A stretch of 64,000 nt of DNA from Deinococcus aetherius. Lineage in GTDB: Bacteria; Deinococcota; Deinococci; Deinococcales; Deinococcaceae. Shown one piece after another: positions 32,316-49,923 of the stretch. Numbering within the stretch: position 1 is the stretch's first letter; every line of letters begins with the position of its first letter. Position numbers and translations under genes: made by a program. The notes beneath the pieces were generated by a model. It did no database searches. It was not told the origin of the DNA and saw only the letters and a program-made list of their open reading frames with translations. The stretch covers positions 1,452,001 through 1,516,000 of the forward strand of contig NZ_AP026560.1 in assembly GCF_025997855.1 (NCBI RefSeq), written 5' to 3'.

Positions 32316-32554
32316 CCGCCCGTTCCTGAGGGGGAAACGGGCGGATGCCCCGGCCCGCCTCCTCCTGACAGGCACGAGGGGCGGGATGGACTTCCCCGCC
32401 CCGGAGGAGAACAATCAGGAGGTCGGAGGCTTTCGAGCCCCCGTGGTCGCCCGGGGCAGGAGAGCCCCGCCCGCCGTGACCCAGGGGAAAGAGAGCGTCC
32501 GCCGCCGCGTTGACCATCCGAGCCGTTGACCCACTGGAGGGGAGGTCGTTCGAG

Positions 32555-34861
32555 ATGCCCAAGACCGTCGCGCCGCGCACCGTCACCGTTCCGCAGGTGG
32601 GGGCCGTCCACCTGAACGCCGTGCCCGACGCCTTCGACGGGCGTGACCTGGAGTACCGCCCGAGGCTGGAGCCCCTCCCGGCCGTGCTCGACCAGCGGGA
32701 CGCGAAGGGCGAGCGGTACGTGATGCGGCAGGAGGGCAACTCCTGCACCGGGCACGCCGTCGCCGCCGTGGTGAACACCGTGCTCGCCCGCACCTCGGGG
32801 GACGCCGCGCCGCCGCGCGTGAGCCCCTACATGCTCTACCGCCTCGCCCGCCGCTACGACGAGTTCGCCGGGGAGGAGGACGCGGGCTCGTCGCTGCGCG
32901 GCTGCTTCAAGGGCTGGTTCCACCACGGGGTCGCGCTGGAGGGGGCGTGGCCCCGGCTGCGGATGCGGCCCGAGCCCGACCCGGGGGAGCGGGAGTTCTC
33001 CCGCATGTGCCGGGAGCGGCCCCTGGGGGCCTTCTACCGGGTCAACCCCTACCGCCTCGACGACATGCAGTCGGCGATCAGCGAACTGAACGCCGTCGCC
33101 GTCTCGGGGGTCATCCACGAGGGCTGGCTGAGCCCGCGTGTGCTGAGGCACGGGGAGCGCGAACTCCACCTCATTACCCGCCCGGTGAATGCCCGGGCGC
33201 TCGGGGGCCACGCCTACGCCCTGGTGGGCTACAACGAGGTGGGCTTCCTCGTGCAGAACTCGTGGGGCGGGCGCTGGGGCGCCGGGGGCTTCGCCACCCT
33301 CCCGTACGAGGACTGGCTGGAGACGGCCTACGACGCCTGGGTCGCGCGGCCCGGGGTGCCCAGCACGCCCTTCTCCTCGGGTCGGCGGGTGGACGCGCTG
33401 GGTACCCGGGGTCGCCTCGTGAGCGCGCCGGGGCCTGACCTCAAGCGCCTCGCCGCCCACGTCGTCAGCCTGGGCAACGAGGGGCGGCTCTCCGCCTCCG
33501 GGCGGTTCGTGAGTTCGCCCGCGCAGGTGGAGCGCCTCTTCGAGCACATGGGGGAGCGCCACGACCACTGGCTCGCGCACGGCCGGGCCCAGCAACGCCA
33601 CGTCCTGCTGTACGCCCACGGCGGGCTGGTGAGCGAGGCGGACGGCCTCGACCTCGCCCAGAAGCACCTGAACTGGTGGCTGAACAACGGCGTGTACCCG
33701 GTCTACTTCGCGTGGCAGAGCGGCCCGGTCGAGACGCTCGTGGACCACCTCACCGACCAGGTGCAGGGCCGCCTCCCGGTGGGGGGCCTGGGGTTCGACC
33801 TCGTGGAGCAGTTCGACCGCCTCGTGGAGGGGGTGGCGCGGACCACCCTGGCCTGGATGTGGGACGAGATGAAGGAGAATGCCGGGGCGGCGAGCGCGCC
33901 CCTGCGCCGGGCCGTGACCTGGCCGCCCGCGTCCTCGGCCTCGAACGACGGGATGGCCGCGCTGCCCGGGGCGAGCCTCGTCGTGGACCGCCTGCGGCTC
34001 TACCGCGAGGAGCACGGGCCCGAGAACGTCGCCGTGCATCTCGTGGGCCACAGCGCGGGCTCGATCTTCCACGCGGCGCTGCTGGAGCGGCTGCTCGGGG
34101 CGGGCATCCCCGTCGAGTCGCTGACCTTCCTGGCCCCGGCCCTGCGGGTGGACGAGTTCCGCCGCCGGGTGCTGCCCCACCTGGGCGAGCCATCGGAAGT
34201 CCGCCGCTTCGCCACCTTCGCCATGAGTGACGAGCGCGAACTCGACGACACCTGCTCGTACGGGGGTCTCACCGGCTACCACAAGTCGCTGCTCTACCTC
34301 GTCTCCCGCGCCCTGGAGCGTCCCGGGCGGGGCGACCGGGGAGAAGTCCCGCTGCTGGGGATGCAGCGTTTCGCGGAGATGGAGCCCTCCGGGGGGGGCC
34401 CCACCCTCCTGGAGGAGATCGAGTCTCGCGGCGGGGCGTACGTCGCCTCCCCGTCGAGCGAGCCGGACGACGCGCGCTCCGACGCGACGGCCCACGGCTG
34501 CTTCGACGACGACGCGCCGACGATGACCTCCGTCCTCATGCGGGTGCTGGACGTGCAGACGGCGACCGCCCGGATGGGCTACCAGCGGGACGCGGCGCTG
34601 GACGACGTGGTGGCCGGAGCGCGGGCCGCCGAGGAGGGCCCCGATCTCCTGCGGGCCGCCGCCCCGCTGCCCGTGACGAGCGCGGTTGCCGCGCCGGGTC
34701 AGGTCCCCCTGGGGCAGACCGCCGAGCCCCGCGAGCGTCGCCCCCTGCCGCCCCGCAGCCGCTTCCCCCTGCTGGAGGTACGCGACGCCCCCCGCACGGG
34801 CTTCCCCATCCTCGACCTGCTGGAGAGCGAGGGCTGGCGGGAGGGTCCGCTCGCTCCCTAG
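32555..34861 (+). CDS. Papain-like protease fused to an alpha/beta-hydrolase
   Basis: A 768-residue, probably cytosolic protein without a signal peptide. The first ~260 residues form a papain-fold (C1) cysteine protease: Q59 and C64 in RQEGNSCTGHA, H219 in GGHAYALVGYN, and N235 in QNSWGGRWG, a full catalytic set. The second part (about residues 340-600) looks like a lipase-type alpha/beta-hydrolase with HVLLYAHGG and the nucleophile elbow VGHSAGS (S500). The C-terminal ~170 residues are rich in Glu, Ala and Pro and unrecognised. Start is ATG with a GGGGAGG site nine bases upstream. The natural substrate is unknown; no immunity-like gene was found beside it. Confidence 0.8.
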   Translation: MPKTVAPRTVTVPQVGAVHLNAVPDAFDGRDLEYRPRLEPLPAVLDQRDAKGERYVMRQEGNSCTGHAVAAVVNTVLARTSGDAAPPRVSPYMLYRLARRYDEFAGEEDAGSSLRGCFKGWFHHGVALEGAWPRLRMRPEPDPGEREFSRMCRERPLGAFYRVNPYRLDDMQSAISELNAVAVSGVIHEGWLSPRVLRHGERELHLITRPVNARALGGHAYALVGYNEVGFLVQNSWGGRWGAGGFATLPYEDWLETAYDAWVARPGVPSTPFSSGRRVDALGTRGRLVSAPGPDLKRLAAHVVSLGNEGRLSASGRFVSSPAQVERLFEHMGERHDHWLAHGRAQQRHVLLYAHGGLVSEADGLDLAQKHLNWWLNNGVYPVYFAWQSGPVETLVDHLTDQVQGRLPVGGLGFDLVEQFDRLVEGVARTTLAWMWDEMKENAGAASAPLRRAVTWPPASSASNDGMAALPGASLVVDRLRLYREEHGPENVAVHLVGHSAGSIFHAALLERLLGAGIPVESLTFLAPALRVDEFRRRVLPHLGEPSEVRRFATFAMSDERELDDTCSYGGLTGYHKSLLYLVSRALERPGRGDRGEVPLLGMQRFAEMEPSGGGPTLLEEIESRGGAYVASPSSEPDDARSDATAHGCFDDDAPTMTSVLMRVLDVQTATARMGYQRDAALDDVVAGARAAEEGPDLLRAAAPLPVTSAVAAPGQVPLGQTAEPRERRPLPPRSRFPLLEVRDAPRTGFPILDLLESEGWREGPLAP

Positions 34862-34882
34862 AGCGGTTGATCCAAAAACGAG

Positions 34883-34949
34883 GTCATGTTGAGCGCAGCG
34901 AGGCATCTCGTCTTCCAGGCAGAGGACCCTTCGCTTCACTCAAGGTGAC
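34883..34949. repeat. Intergenic inverted element
   Basis: Two 19-base arms, 34883-34901 (GTCATGTTGAGCGCAGCGA) and 34931-34949, match as inverted repeats at 15 of 19 positions. The TGAGCGCAGCGA word belongs to a dispersed intergenic repeat type seen in many bacteria. It follows the protease-hydrolase gene. Confidence 0.5.
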
Positions 34950-35041
34950 AACTCTTCTTTCGTCAAACGCACTGGCCGCGAGAGCAATGGGAAGGGGGCC
35001 GGAGCGTCCTCACCCCGACCCCCACGCGACTGATGACGTGC

Positions 35042-35778
35042 TCAGCCGTGGCGCCCCGATTCCCGGTGGCTGCTGGGCAGGCCGACCTGTCCCTCCTCGG
35101 GCGCGGCGGTCGCCGTGATGACCTGGGTGGCCGCCGTCGGCGCGGTGGGAGCGGGAGCCGGGGCGGCGGCCACCGGGAGCACGGGAGCGGGGGCGGCGGC
35201 CAGCGCCGCTCGCCTCGCCCGGCGGCGTGCCGCGTACCGCCACGCCACCCCGACGAGTTGCCGCACGAAGCTGAAGGCCAGAGCAGCGAGCATCGCGGTC
35301 AGGGCTGTGCGCTGAAAGGTGGCGTTGCCGGGCAGGGTCAGTTCCGGGTCGAGCTTGGTGCCGTATCTCCCCACGGCCAGGAGCGGCAGCGCGAAGACGG
35401 CGGCGGCGAAGGGGAGTACGAAGGCACCCCCCGAGTGCTTCACGAGCAGCAGCGCGAGCAGGGCGCCCCCCACCAGCGGCACGATCACCGTCCACTGGGG
35501 GGTGAGCAGTTCGGGAACGAAGAAGGGCAGCCCCCCCAGCACCGCTCCCAGGTACCCGAACCACCCGCCGAACTCGTCTGCCAGGATCGTCAGGCCCACC
35601 CAGAAGAGGAGCCGCATCGACCAGTCGGCGGGCGGCCACGTCCACAGAAGGTACGCCAGCGCCGCCACCGTCACCCAGCCGCCGAGAAGCCGCAGCACGG
35701 TCCAGACGGGGGACACCCGCGCGGGCCCCGGGTTGAGGCGGGCCCGACGCTTCGGCCGGGTCGGGGAGGCCGTCCCCG

Positions 35779-35782
<4 letters not shown>
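35042..35782 (-). CDS. Membrane protein coupled to uvrA
   Basis: A 246-residue protein with about six hydrophobic segments between residues 28 and 185, then a basic stretch ([11 protein letters not shown]) and an Ala/Pro-rich tail. No family was recognised. The GTG start overlaps the uvrA stop in a GTGA junction, so it is translated with UvrA. Why a membrane protein is tied to an excision-repair gene is unclear. Confidence 0.6.
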
Positions 35783-38802
<3,020 letters not shown>

Positions 38803-38903
38803 ACTCAGGCTCCTTTGGAAACGGCGTCCCGCACGCGCGCACGCCGCAGAGGGGTTCTGTTCGCCGCGTAAGGACCCCCGGGCCCTTCGCTCTGAAACGG
38901 GCC

Positions 38904-38909
38904 ATTCTA
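38904..38909 (-). promoter_or_regulatory. -10 box upstream of uvrA
   Basis: TAGAAT on the minus strand, about 100 bases before the uvrA start, giving a short untranslated leader. No good -35 and no clear radiation-response palindrome were found near it. Confidence 0.35.
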
Positions 38910-38966
38910 ACACCTCGGAAGGGCAGAGCGCAGGTCTGAGCGCCGGGGAACGGGGGTGGGTGGACC

Positions 38967-39413
38967 TTAACCGTGGCCCTTGCGTCCCCGCTTCGCCTGG
39001 GTGCGCTGGACAGGGGGAGGAGGCGCTTCCGACCGCTCGAAGGCGGGTCTGCCCGGTCCCCCCAGCGCCACCGCCGCGCAGCCGACAAGCAGCAGCAGGG
39101 GCAACTCCACCCCGCGCGGGGCGAAGAACCCACCCCCCCGGTGGACGAACCAGATCGCCGCCAGCATCTCGGCGGCCAGCGCCGCCGCGATGGGCCGGGC
39201 CCCGAGCCCCAGAACGAGCAGCACCCCGCCCGCCAGTTCCAGCACGGCGACGAGCGGGGCGGTGAGGAGGGGGAGGGGCACCCGCCACGCCCCGAAGTTC
39301 GCGGTGACCGCCTCCAACCCCGACCCGAAAATCTTGTCCGCCCCGTGCAGGGCGAAGACCACGCCGACCACGGCCCGCACCAGGGCGAGCGCGACCTCGG
39401 GCTGGCGCTTCAC
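38967..39413 (-). CDS. DoxX-family membrane protein
   Basis: A 148-residue protein with four hydrophobic segments: [19 protein letters not shown] near the N-terminus and [23 protein letters not shown] are typical of the DoxX group, small membrane proteins linked to redox or terminal-oxidase biology in some species. It ends in a Pro/Arg-rich tail. It is separated from uvrA by 164 bases and runs in the same direction. Start ATG at 39411-39413. Confidence 0.85.
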   Translation of the reverse strand: MKRQPEVALALVRAVVGVVFALHGADKIFGSGLEAVTANFGAWRVPLPLLTAPLVAVLELAGGVLLVLGLGARPIAAALAAEMLAAIWFVHRGGGFFAPRGVELPLLLLVGCAAVALGGPGRPAFERSEAPPPPVQRTQAKRGRKGHG

Positions 39414-39495
39414 AGGGGGCAGTGTACCCTCCCCGAAAGACCGAAAAGAGAGGAGGCGAGCCGCGCGGGCCGCCTCCCCGGGAAAAAGCCGAGGT

Positions 39496-40596
<1,101 letters not shown>

Positions 40597-40654
40597 TCGG
40601 TGTCCTCCGAGGAAGGGAATCGGGTGCTCTTGGTTTGGCTTGAACCCAGTCCAG

Positions 40655-40660
40655 AGTATA
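40655..40660 (-). promoter_or_regulatory. -10 box for the BMP gene
   Basis: TATACT on the minus strand, about 60 bases before the ATG. No clear -35 is seen. Confidence 0.4.
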
Positions 40661-40809
40661 CGGGATGGAGCCGTCCCCTGGGTTTTACCGACCTCAGGGG
40701 GGGCTGAGATGGATGAGAGACTTGGTGAGCGCGTCGACGTTCCTCCTCTCCACCGAGGAAACAACGCGCCCCCGTTGCGCCGCCGCCGCCTCTGGGCCAA
40801 GGTGGGCGG

Positions 40810-43380
<2,571 letters not shown>

Positions 43381-43382
<2 letters not shown>

Positions 43383-43481
43383 TGGTCAGTGGTGTTTGCC
43401 CTGCCGGAGCATCGGGGCCCCGCGCCTGCCCAGTGGGGACGCTGGGAGCCACGATCCACTCACCACTTTCCACTGACCACT
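43381..43481. repeat. Inverted repeat after ligA
   Basis: Arms AGTGGTCAGTGG (43381-43392) and CCACTGACCACT (43470-43481) are perfect inverse copies 77 bases apart, and the middle contains more GTGG/CCAC words. The long distance argues against a simple terminator; it may be a dispersed repeat. Confidence 0.5.
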
Positions 43482-43502
43482 CACGGCGCAGCCCTGCCCC
43501 GC

Positions 43503-43508
43503 TACACT
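43503..43508 (+). promoter_or_regulatory. -10 box for the Asp23-nusB-folD run
   Basis: TACACT 52 bases before the ATG at 43561. The next gene has a normal ribosome site, so this would be an ordinary promoter with a leader. Confidence 0.35.
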
Positions 43509-43560
43509 GTCTCCCGTTGCCGGGCCGCTCCCCATTCGCGGCCCACCGGAGGCGAGAAGC

Positions 43561-43907
43561 ATGGAAGTGGAGATCAGCAGGAGTGTCCTGACGGACATCG
43601 CGCAGACGACCCTCGACGGCATCGAGGGCATCGAGGTCGCGCCCGCGAGCCTCAGGCCCAGCGAGGTGGGCGAGGCGTTGCGCCAGCAGGGCGGCGGGCC
43701 GCGCCGTCCCCGGGCGCTGCGGGTGACGCGCGACGGGCAGAACGTGACGGTGGACGTGGGCCTGAACGTGGAGTACGGGCGCAACCTCGTCGGGGTGGCG
43801 CGGCAGGCGCAGCAGGCGGTGTGCGAGAACGTGGAGCTGATGACCGGCCTGAAGGTGCGGGCCGTGAACGTGACGGTGCTGGGCGTGACCCTGCCGAAGG
43901 GGAACGC

Positions 43908-43911
<4 letters not shown>
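43561..43911 (+). CDS. Asp23/Gls24-family protein
   Basis: A 116-residue protein with an Asp23/DUF322 fold: [23 protein letters not shown] at the N-terminus and [41 protein letters not shown] at the C-terminus are family-typical. Members are abundant cell-envelope stress proteins in Firmicutes. It is the first gene of a run with nusB and folD and ends with a TTGA overlap with nusB. A GGAGGCGAG site precedes the ATG. Confidence 0.85.
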
Positions 43912-45271
<1,360 letters not shown>

Positions 45272-45285
45272 ACTCCTTCCCGCGA

Positions 45286-45732
<447 letters not shown>

Positions 45733-45747
<15 letters not shown>

Positions 45748-46275
45748 TCCACTATGTTCGATATTTGCCTACTTGGCAAGCCATTCTTGTTCTATGACGA
45801 ATGGGTCTGCCGAGGCGTCCTTCGTGCTGATGGTTTTGAGGAAGAGTTTGACACCCCGCTGACTTATTGGAATGAACACAACTATGTAGAGCAATGGTGC
45901 GAAGCTCTCCGAAGACTGATAGAGTATGAGCAGAACGCTGTTGCTCTCGTAACTTCTATCCGACATCCCGACTCGCAGAATTTCGTCTTCCGATGGATTC
46001 TGTACCGGGAGGGAGATACTGTCTTTATACAACAGCATGTGCTTTTTGCTGCCGTGGCTGGGGGACGGCTCTCCAGCACGGACGCACAGGCACACATCCA
46101 CAGGCGCAATAGGGTGAATGAGGAAGGCTACTCGATCTCCGAATGGCCCGTCTCCTTTGAAGACGTTGGGCAGTTTTTAGGGCGTTGCGAAGGAAAAACA
46201 GGCACTTCTTAACTTCTCCTGTCGGTCCTACGCCTCGGAATCAGGCTGGCGTTTCTGTCCTTCCGGGTGCTGTGA
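45733..46275. repeat. 15-base direct repeat flanking an AT-richer gene
   Basis: TTCCGGGTGCTGTGA occurs at 45733-45747 (end of the DUF212 gene) and again at 46261-46275. The gene between, 45754-46212, is visibly less GC-rich than its neighbours. This is the pattern left by insertion with duplication of the target or by recombination between short repeats. Confidence 0.6.
45754..46212 (+). CDS. Hypothetical protein, probably acquired
   Basis: A 152-residue soluble protein with no recognised family. It is acidic with many aromatic residues (FLFYDEWVCRGVLRADGF, LTYWNEHNYVEQWCEALRRL). Base composition is visibly lower in GC than neighbours and the gene is flanked by 15-base direct repeats, which suggests recent transfer. 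Small acidic aromatic-rich proteins of this size include many immunity proteins of contact-inhibition systems, but no toxin is near and I do not assign that role. Confidence 0.55.
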   Translation: MFDICLLGKPFLFYDEWVCRGVLRADGFEEEFDTPLTYWNEHNYVEQWCEALRRLIEYEQNAVALVTSIRHPDSQNFVFRWILYREGDTVFIQQHVLFAAVAGGRLSSTDAQAHIHRRNRVNEEGYSISEWPVSFEDVGQFLGRCEGKTGTS

Positions 46276-46287
46276 GACGAGGTCTGG

Positions 46288-46293
46288 TACCCT
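46288..46293 (+). promoter_or_regulatory. -10 box for the methyltransferase gene (leaderless)
   Basis: TACCCT seven bases before the GTG at 46301; leaderless pattern. Confidence 0.45.
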
Positions 46294-46300
46294 GCGCGAC

Positions 46301-46876
46301 GTGACGACCGAGCTGAACAGGAACAAGTTGCGCGTCATCCTCGGCGCCGGGGAACAGAGGTGGGAAGGCTGGATTCCGACTCAGCGCGAAGAACTCGACC
46401 TCCTCGACCGCCGGACGTGGGAGGTGTGGTTCGGGGATCGGCGGGCCGACGCCCTGCTGTGCGAACACGTCTGGGAGCACCTGACCGAGGACGAGGGCCG
46501 CGCCGCCGCCCGGTTGTGCTTCGAGTTCCTGAAACCGGGCGGCTTCCTGCGCTGCGCCGTGCCCGACGCGAACTTCCCCGACCCCGAGTACCAGCGCGTC
46601 GTGCAGGTGGGCGGCCCCGGCCCGGCGAACCACCCCGCCGCCGACCACAAGATCGTCTACGACCACCGCCTCTTTACCGACGTATTCAGAAGCGCGGGCT
46701 TCACGGTCGACCTCCTCGAATACTGCGATGACGAGGGGCGTTTCCACTCCCACGGGTGGGACGTGGCGACGGGTCCAATCTACCGCTCCCTGCTCCTCGA
46801 CCACCGCAACCGCGACGGGCGCCTCGGCTTCGTCTCCCTGATTCTCGACGCGAGGAAACCGCTGGACGCGCGGTAG
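46301..46876 (+). CDS. SAM-dependent methyltransferase (small)
   Basis: A 191-residue protein resembling the class I methyltransferases that share the motif LRVILGAG(E)QRWEGWI at the N-terminus. The middle ADALLCEHVWEHLTEDEGRAAARLCFEFLKPGGFLRCAVPD is the standard post-motif I/II region, here with an unusual HVWEHLT in place of HVLEHL. No partner or substrate is evident. GTG start at 46301. It ends 4 bases before the end of the next, opposite gene. Confidence 0.75.
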   Translation: MTTELNRNKLRVILGAGEQRWEGWIPTQREELDLLDRRTWEVWFGDRRADALLCEHVWEHLTEDEGRAAARLCFEFLKPGGFLRCAVPDANFPDPEYQRVVQVGGPGPANHPAADHKIVYDHRLFTDVFRSAGFTVDLLEYCDDEGRFHSHGWDVATGPIYRSLLLDHRNRDGRLGFVSLILDARKPLDAR

Positions 46877-46879
46877 AGC

Positions 46880-47257
<378 letters not shown>

Positions 47258-47265
47258 GTGGAACG

Positions 47266-47271
47266 AGTGTA
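47266..47271 (-). promoter_or_regulatory. -10 box (leaderless)
   Basis: TACACT on the minus strand, eight bases before the hypothetical gene's ATG. Confidence 0.4.
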
Positions 47272-47343
47272 ACAAGCGCGGCGGGGGAGGGGTGAATCAT
47301 TTTGCCGATGCCTTTCCCGGGCGCGGCGTGCTTTCCTCCCCCC

Positions 47344-47898
47344 ATGCGGCGCGTCATCGTGATCGGAACGACAGGCAGCGGCAAGACGACTCTGGCGCGG
47401 GCTCTCGCGGTCCGGTTGAAGCTCCCGCACGGCGAGCAGGACGCCTGGAACCACCTCCCGGACTGGCAGGAGGCGCCGCTGGAGCAGTTCCGCGCCCGGG
47501 TGAACGCCTTCACGGCACAGCCCGCCTGGGTGCTGGACGGCAATTACGCCAAGGCCCGCGACCTGGGCTGGACGCGGGCCGACACGCTCGTGTGGCTGGA
47601 CTACCCCGCCCCGCTCGTGTTCTGGAGGCTACTGCGGCGAACCGTGCGGCGGGGCCTGACGCGTGAGGTGTTGTGGAACGGCAACCGCGAGCGGCTGGGG
47701 GTCAACCTCCTGACCCGGGACGGCACCCTCGCGTGGTTTTTCCGCACCCACGGGCGGCGCAGGCGGGAGACGCCGGGGCTGATCGCCCAGTTCCCCCACC
47801 TGCGCGTGGTGCGGCTGCGCTCACCGCGTGAGGCCGACTGCTGGCTCGCCTCCCTCAGCCCTGAAGCAGCACCCGCCCCCCCGCCGCGTCCAAGGTGA
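47344..47898 (+). CDS. P-loop nucleoside kinase-like protein
   Basis: A 184-residue P-loop protein. Walker A is GTTGSGKTTLA (about residues 8-18). NAWVLDGNYAKARDLGW-type (PAWVLDGNY) and DTLVWLDYP resemble the adenylate-kinase-like topology-modulation (FlaR-like) family. The target nucleotide or partner is unknown. The ATG at 47344 is used. The 3' end overlaps the 3' end of the opposite glucosidase gene by 44 bases. Confidence 0.75.
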   Translation: MRRVIVIGTTGSGKTTLARALAVRLKLPHGEQDAWNHLPDWQEAPLEQFRARVNAFTAQPAWVLDGNYAKARDLGWTRADTLVWLDYPAPLVFWRLLRRTVRRGLTREVLWNGNRERLGVNLLTRDGTLAWFFRTHGRRRRETPGLIAQFPHLRVVRLRSPREADCWLASLSPEAAPAPPPRPR

Positions 47899-49669
47899 CC
47901 GAGCCGCCCCCAAGCACCTCGCCGCTGATCCCGTCCCGCCACTCGCCCGCCGGGAGGGTGAGGGTCACCTCGTGCGCCCCGGCCCGGCGGCTGGCGACCA
48001 CGACCGCCCGCTCCGCCCGCCCGTCCGCGTGCGTGGACTCGCGCAGGAAGGCGAGGGCGTCCCTCTCTGCGTGCAGGAAGCGGAGATTCCCCTCGTGCAG
48101 GACGTGCGTCTCACGGCGAAGGTGGATGAGGGCCCGGACCCTCGCCCGCAAGTCCTGATCCCATTTCGCCTCGTCCCAGGGCATGCTCTCGCGGCACCAG
48201 GGCATCTGGCCGCGTGTGTGCTGCGAGAGGCCGATCTCCGAGCCGTAGTACGTGCAGGGCACGCCCGCGTAGCCCATCAGGAGGGTGAAGGCGGCCAGGA
48301 AGCGGGTGCGGTCGCCCTCCACCCGCCTCAGCGCCCGCGAGATGTCGTGCGACTCCAAGAGGTTGAACATGCTCAGCGCCACCTGGGGCGGCAGGGCGTG
48401 GTAGGCGTCCCAGAGGATGTCGGCGAGTTCAAGGCCGTCCATCCGGCTGGGCTCCCCCAGGTGCGTCTCGCCGCCCAGCCACTGCATGACGGGCAGGCCG
48501 AAGCCGTGGTAGTTCATCGCCCCGTCCTCGCCCCGCCCGTCGAGGGCGTGTTCAGGGTCGTAGAAGCGTTCGCCGAAGACGTAGGCGTCGGGCCTCTCCT
48601 CGCGCGCCGCCGCCCTGAGCGCCCGGTGCAGCGGCAGGTTGTCCTCGTCCGTGCCGCCCGATCCGATCATGTGCGCCACGTCCAGCCGCCAGCCCGCCGC
48701 GCCCTGCCGCAGCCAGTGGCGCACCACGCTCGCCTCGCCGCTGAAGAATTCCTGCACCGCGAACTCGTTGCGGTAGTCGATCTTGGGCAGGGTCGGCACG
48801 TCGAAAAAGGCGTGGTAAGGCGGCTTGCCCGGCTCGTCCCGCCAGGTGAACAGGGCTCGCTCGGGGGCGTCCTTGCTCGCCAGCGCCGCCCGGAACAGCA
48901 CGTTCTCGTTCCCCATATGGTTGAACACGCCGTCGAGCACGATGCGGATGCCTGCCCCCACCGCCGCCGCCGACAACTCCTCCCACGCCGCGTCCCCCCC
49001 CAGGTGCGGATCGACATGGCGGTAGTCGCTGATGTCGTAGCGGTGGTTCGACGGGCTGACGAAAATCGGGGTGAGCCACAGGGCGTTCACGCCGAGGTCT
49101 TGCAGGTACGGGAGGGCCTGCGTGACCCCCTGGAGATCGCCGCCGTAGTGCACGTGGATGTCACCCGATTTGGTGATCGGTGTTCCCCACTCGGCGTGCT
49201 CGACGGGCCGCCCGGCGTACAGGTACTCGCCCGTCCGCACGTCGTTCGCGGGGTCGCCGTTGCGGAAGCGGTCGGGAAAGATCTGGTAGAAGACGCTGCG
49301 CCACGCCCACTCCGGCGCGACGTGTCCGGCGAGGTACTGGAACCAGTTCCGAAAGCCTCGCCGCGAGTGGTGCAGCCCCAGCGCCGTGAGGTTGAGGTGG
49401 TCATCGGGGAAGAGGAGCAGCCAGGCGTAGCGCACCCGCCCCTCATGGACCGGCAACTCGGCCTCGAACCAGCGGCCCTCGGTGCCCGGAACCTCGACTT
49501 CCCCCGCCGGGAGGAGTTCGATCTCGCCCACCCGCACGAGCTTGAGTTTGACCCCGGTGACCGGGAGCGTCGTCCGCACCCGGATTCGCACCGTCTCGCC
49601 GACTCCCGCGCCCAGCCGCTCGGTGTAGCCCGGCGTGTGATCGTGTTGTGCCTCTGCCGCCCAGTTCAT
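47855..49669 (-). CDS. malZ: Maltodextrin glucosidase (MalZ-like, GH13)
   Basis: A 604-residue GH13 enzyme acting on alpha-glucan oligosaccharides. An N-terminal beta domain (~130 residues) precedes the barrel. The catalytic residues are the aspartate in AGWRLDVAHMIG, the glutamate in YVFGERFYD and the aspartate in LLESHDISR. The GGDLQGVTQALPYLQDLGVNALWLTPIF and RYDISDYRHVDPHLGGD segments follow E. coli MalZ closely. No signal peptide, so cytosolic. The ATG at 49667-49669 is preferred because AGGA lies six bases upstream; an ATG two codons earlier is also possible. A strong hairpin sits 29 bases upstream. Confidence 0.88.
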   Translation of the reverse strand: MNWAAEAQHDHTPGYTERLGAGVGETVRIRVRTTLPVTGVKLKLVRVGEIELLPAGEVEVPGTEGRWFEAELPVHEGRVRYAWLLLFPDDHLNLTALGLHHSRRGFRNWFQYLAGHVAPEWAWRSVFYQIFPDRFRNGDPANDVRTGEYLYAGRPVEHAEWGTPITKSGDIHVHYGGDLQGVTQALPYLQDLGVNALWLTPIFVSPSNHRYDISDYRHVDPHLGGDAAWEELSAAAVGAGIRIVLDGVFNHMGNENVLFRAALASKDAPERALFTWRDEPGKPPYHAFFDVPTLPKIDYRNEFAVQEFFSGEASVVRHWLRQGAAGWRLDVAHMIGSGGTDEDNLPLHRALRAAAREERPDAYVFGERFYDPEHALDGRGEDGAMNYHGFGLPVMQWLGGETHLGEPSRMDGLELADILWDAYHALPPQVALSMFNLLESHDISRALRRVEGDRTRFLAAFTLLMGYAGVPCTYYGSEIGLSQHTRGQMPWCRESMPWDEAKWDQDLRARVRALIHLRRETHVLHEGNLRFLHAERDALAFLRESTHADGRAERAVVVASRRAGAHEVTLTLPAGEWRDGISGEVLGGGSVTLDAAGGRVLLQG

Positions 49670-49697
49670 GTTCATTCCTGTTCTCTCCAAAACACCA

Positions 49698-49741
49698 CCC
49701 GGCACGTTCCCTCCTGGTCTTTCACAGGAGGTCGTGCCGGG
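49698..49741. promoter_or_regulatory. Strong hairpin in the divergent region
   Basis: A 44-base imperfect palindrome: outer stem CCCGGCACG (49698-49706) with CGTGCCGGG (49733-49741) and inner stem CCTCCTG (49710-49716) with CAGGAGG (49725-49731), loop of eight. It is between the divergent glucosidase (start 49669) and the BMP gene (start 49924). It could be an operator, a leader structure, or a relic repeat. Confidence 0.5.
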
Positions 49742-49923
49742 CGGGCAAGCGTTGCCTTCGGGTTGTCCGCTCGGGGCGCACCCCGAACCGTCCCGCAAGT
49801 CTGAAGGGGCGGGCGCGTCCGGTCAAGGGGGCAGGCCGACTCCGGGCGGGATGCGAACTTTCGCCCGTGGAACCCGGCGCCTGCAAGGTTCCCGACAGGG
49901 ACCGGCCCCCACACTGGGGCACG

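Noticed and set aside
32300..34939. 879-codon open frame opposite the protease-hydrolase gene
   Set aside because: Composition is that of a GC-rich antisense shadow; the plus-strand frame has two full catalytic sets and a ribosome site.
38803..38966. Radiation-response palindrome (RDRM) upstream of uvrA
   Set aside because: The best candidate, near 38855-38875 on the minus strand, matched roughly half of the consensus positions. Not enough to claim a site, though uvrA has one in D. radiodurans.
45754..46212. Immunity protein of a contact-inhibition system
   Set aside because: Size and acidic, aromatic-rich composition would fit, but no toxin gene is near and no conserved motif was seen.
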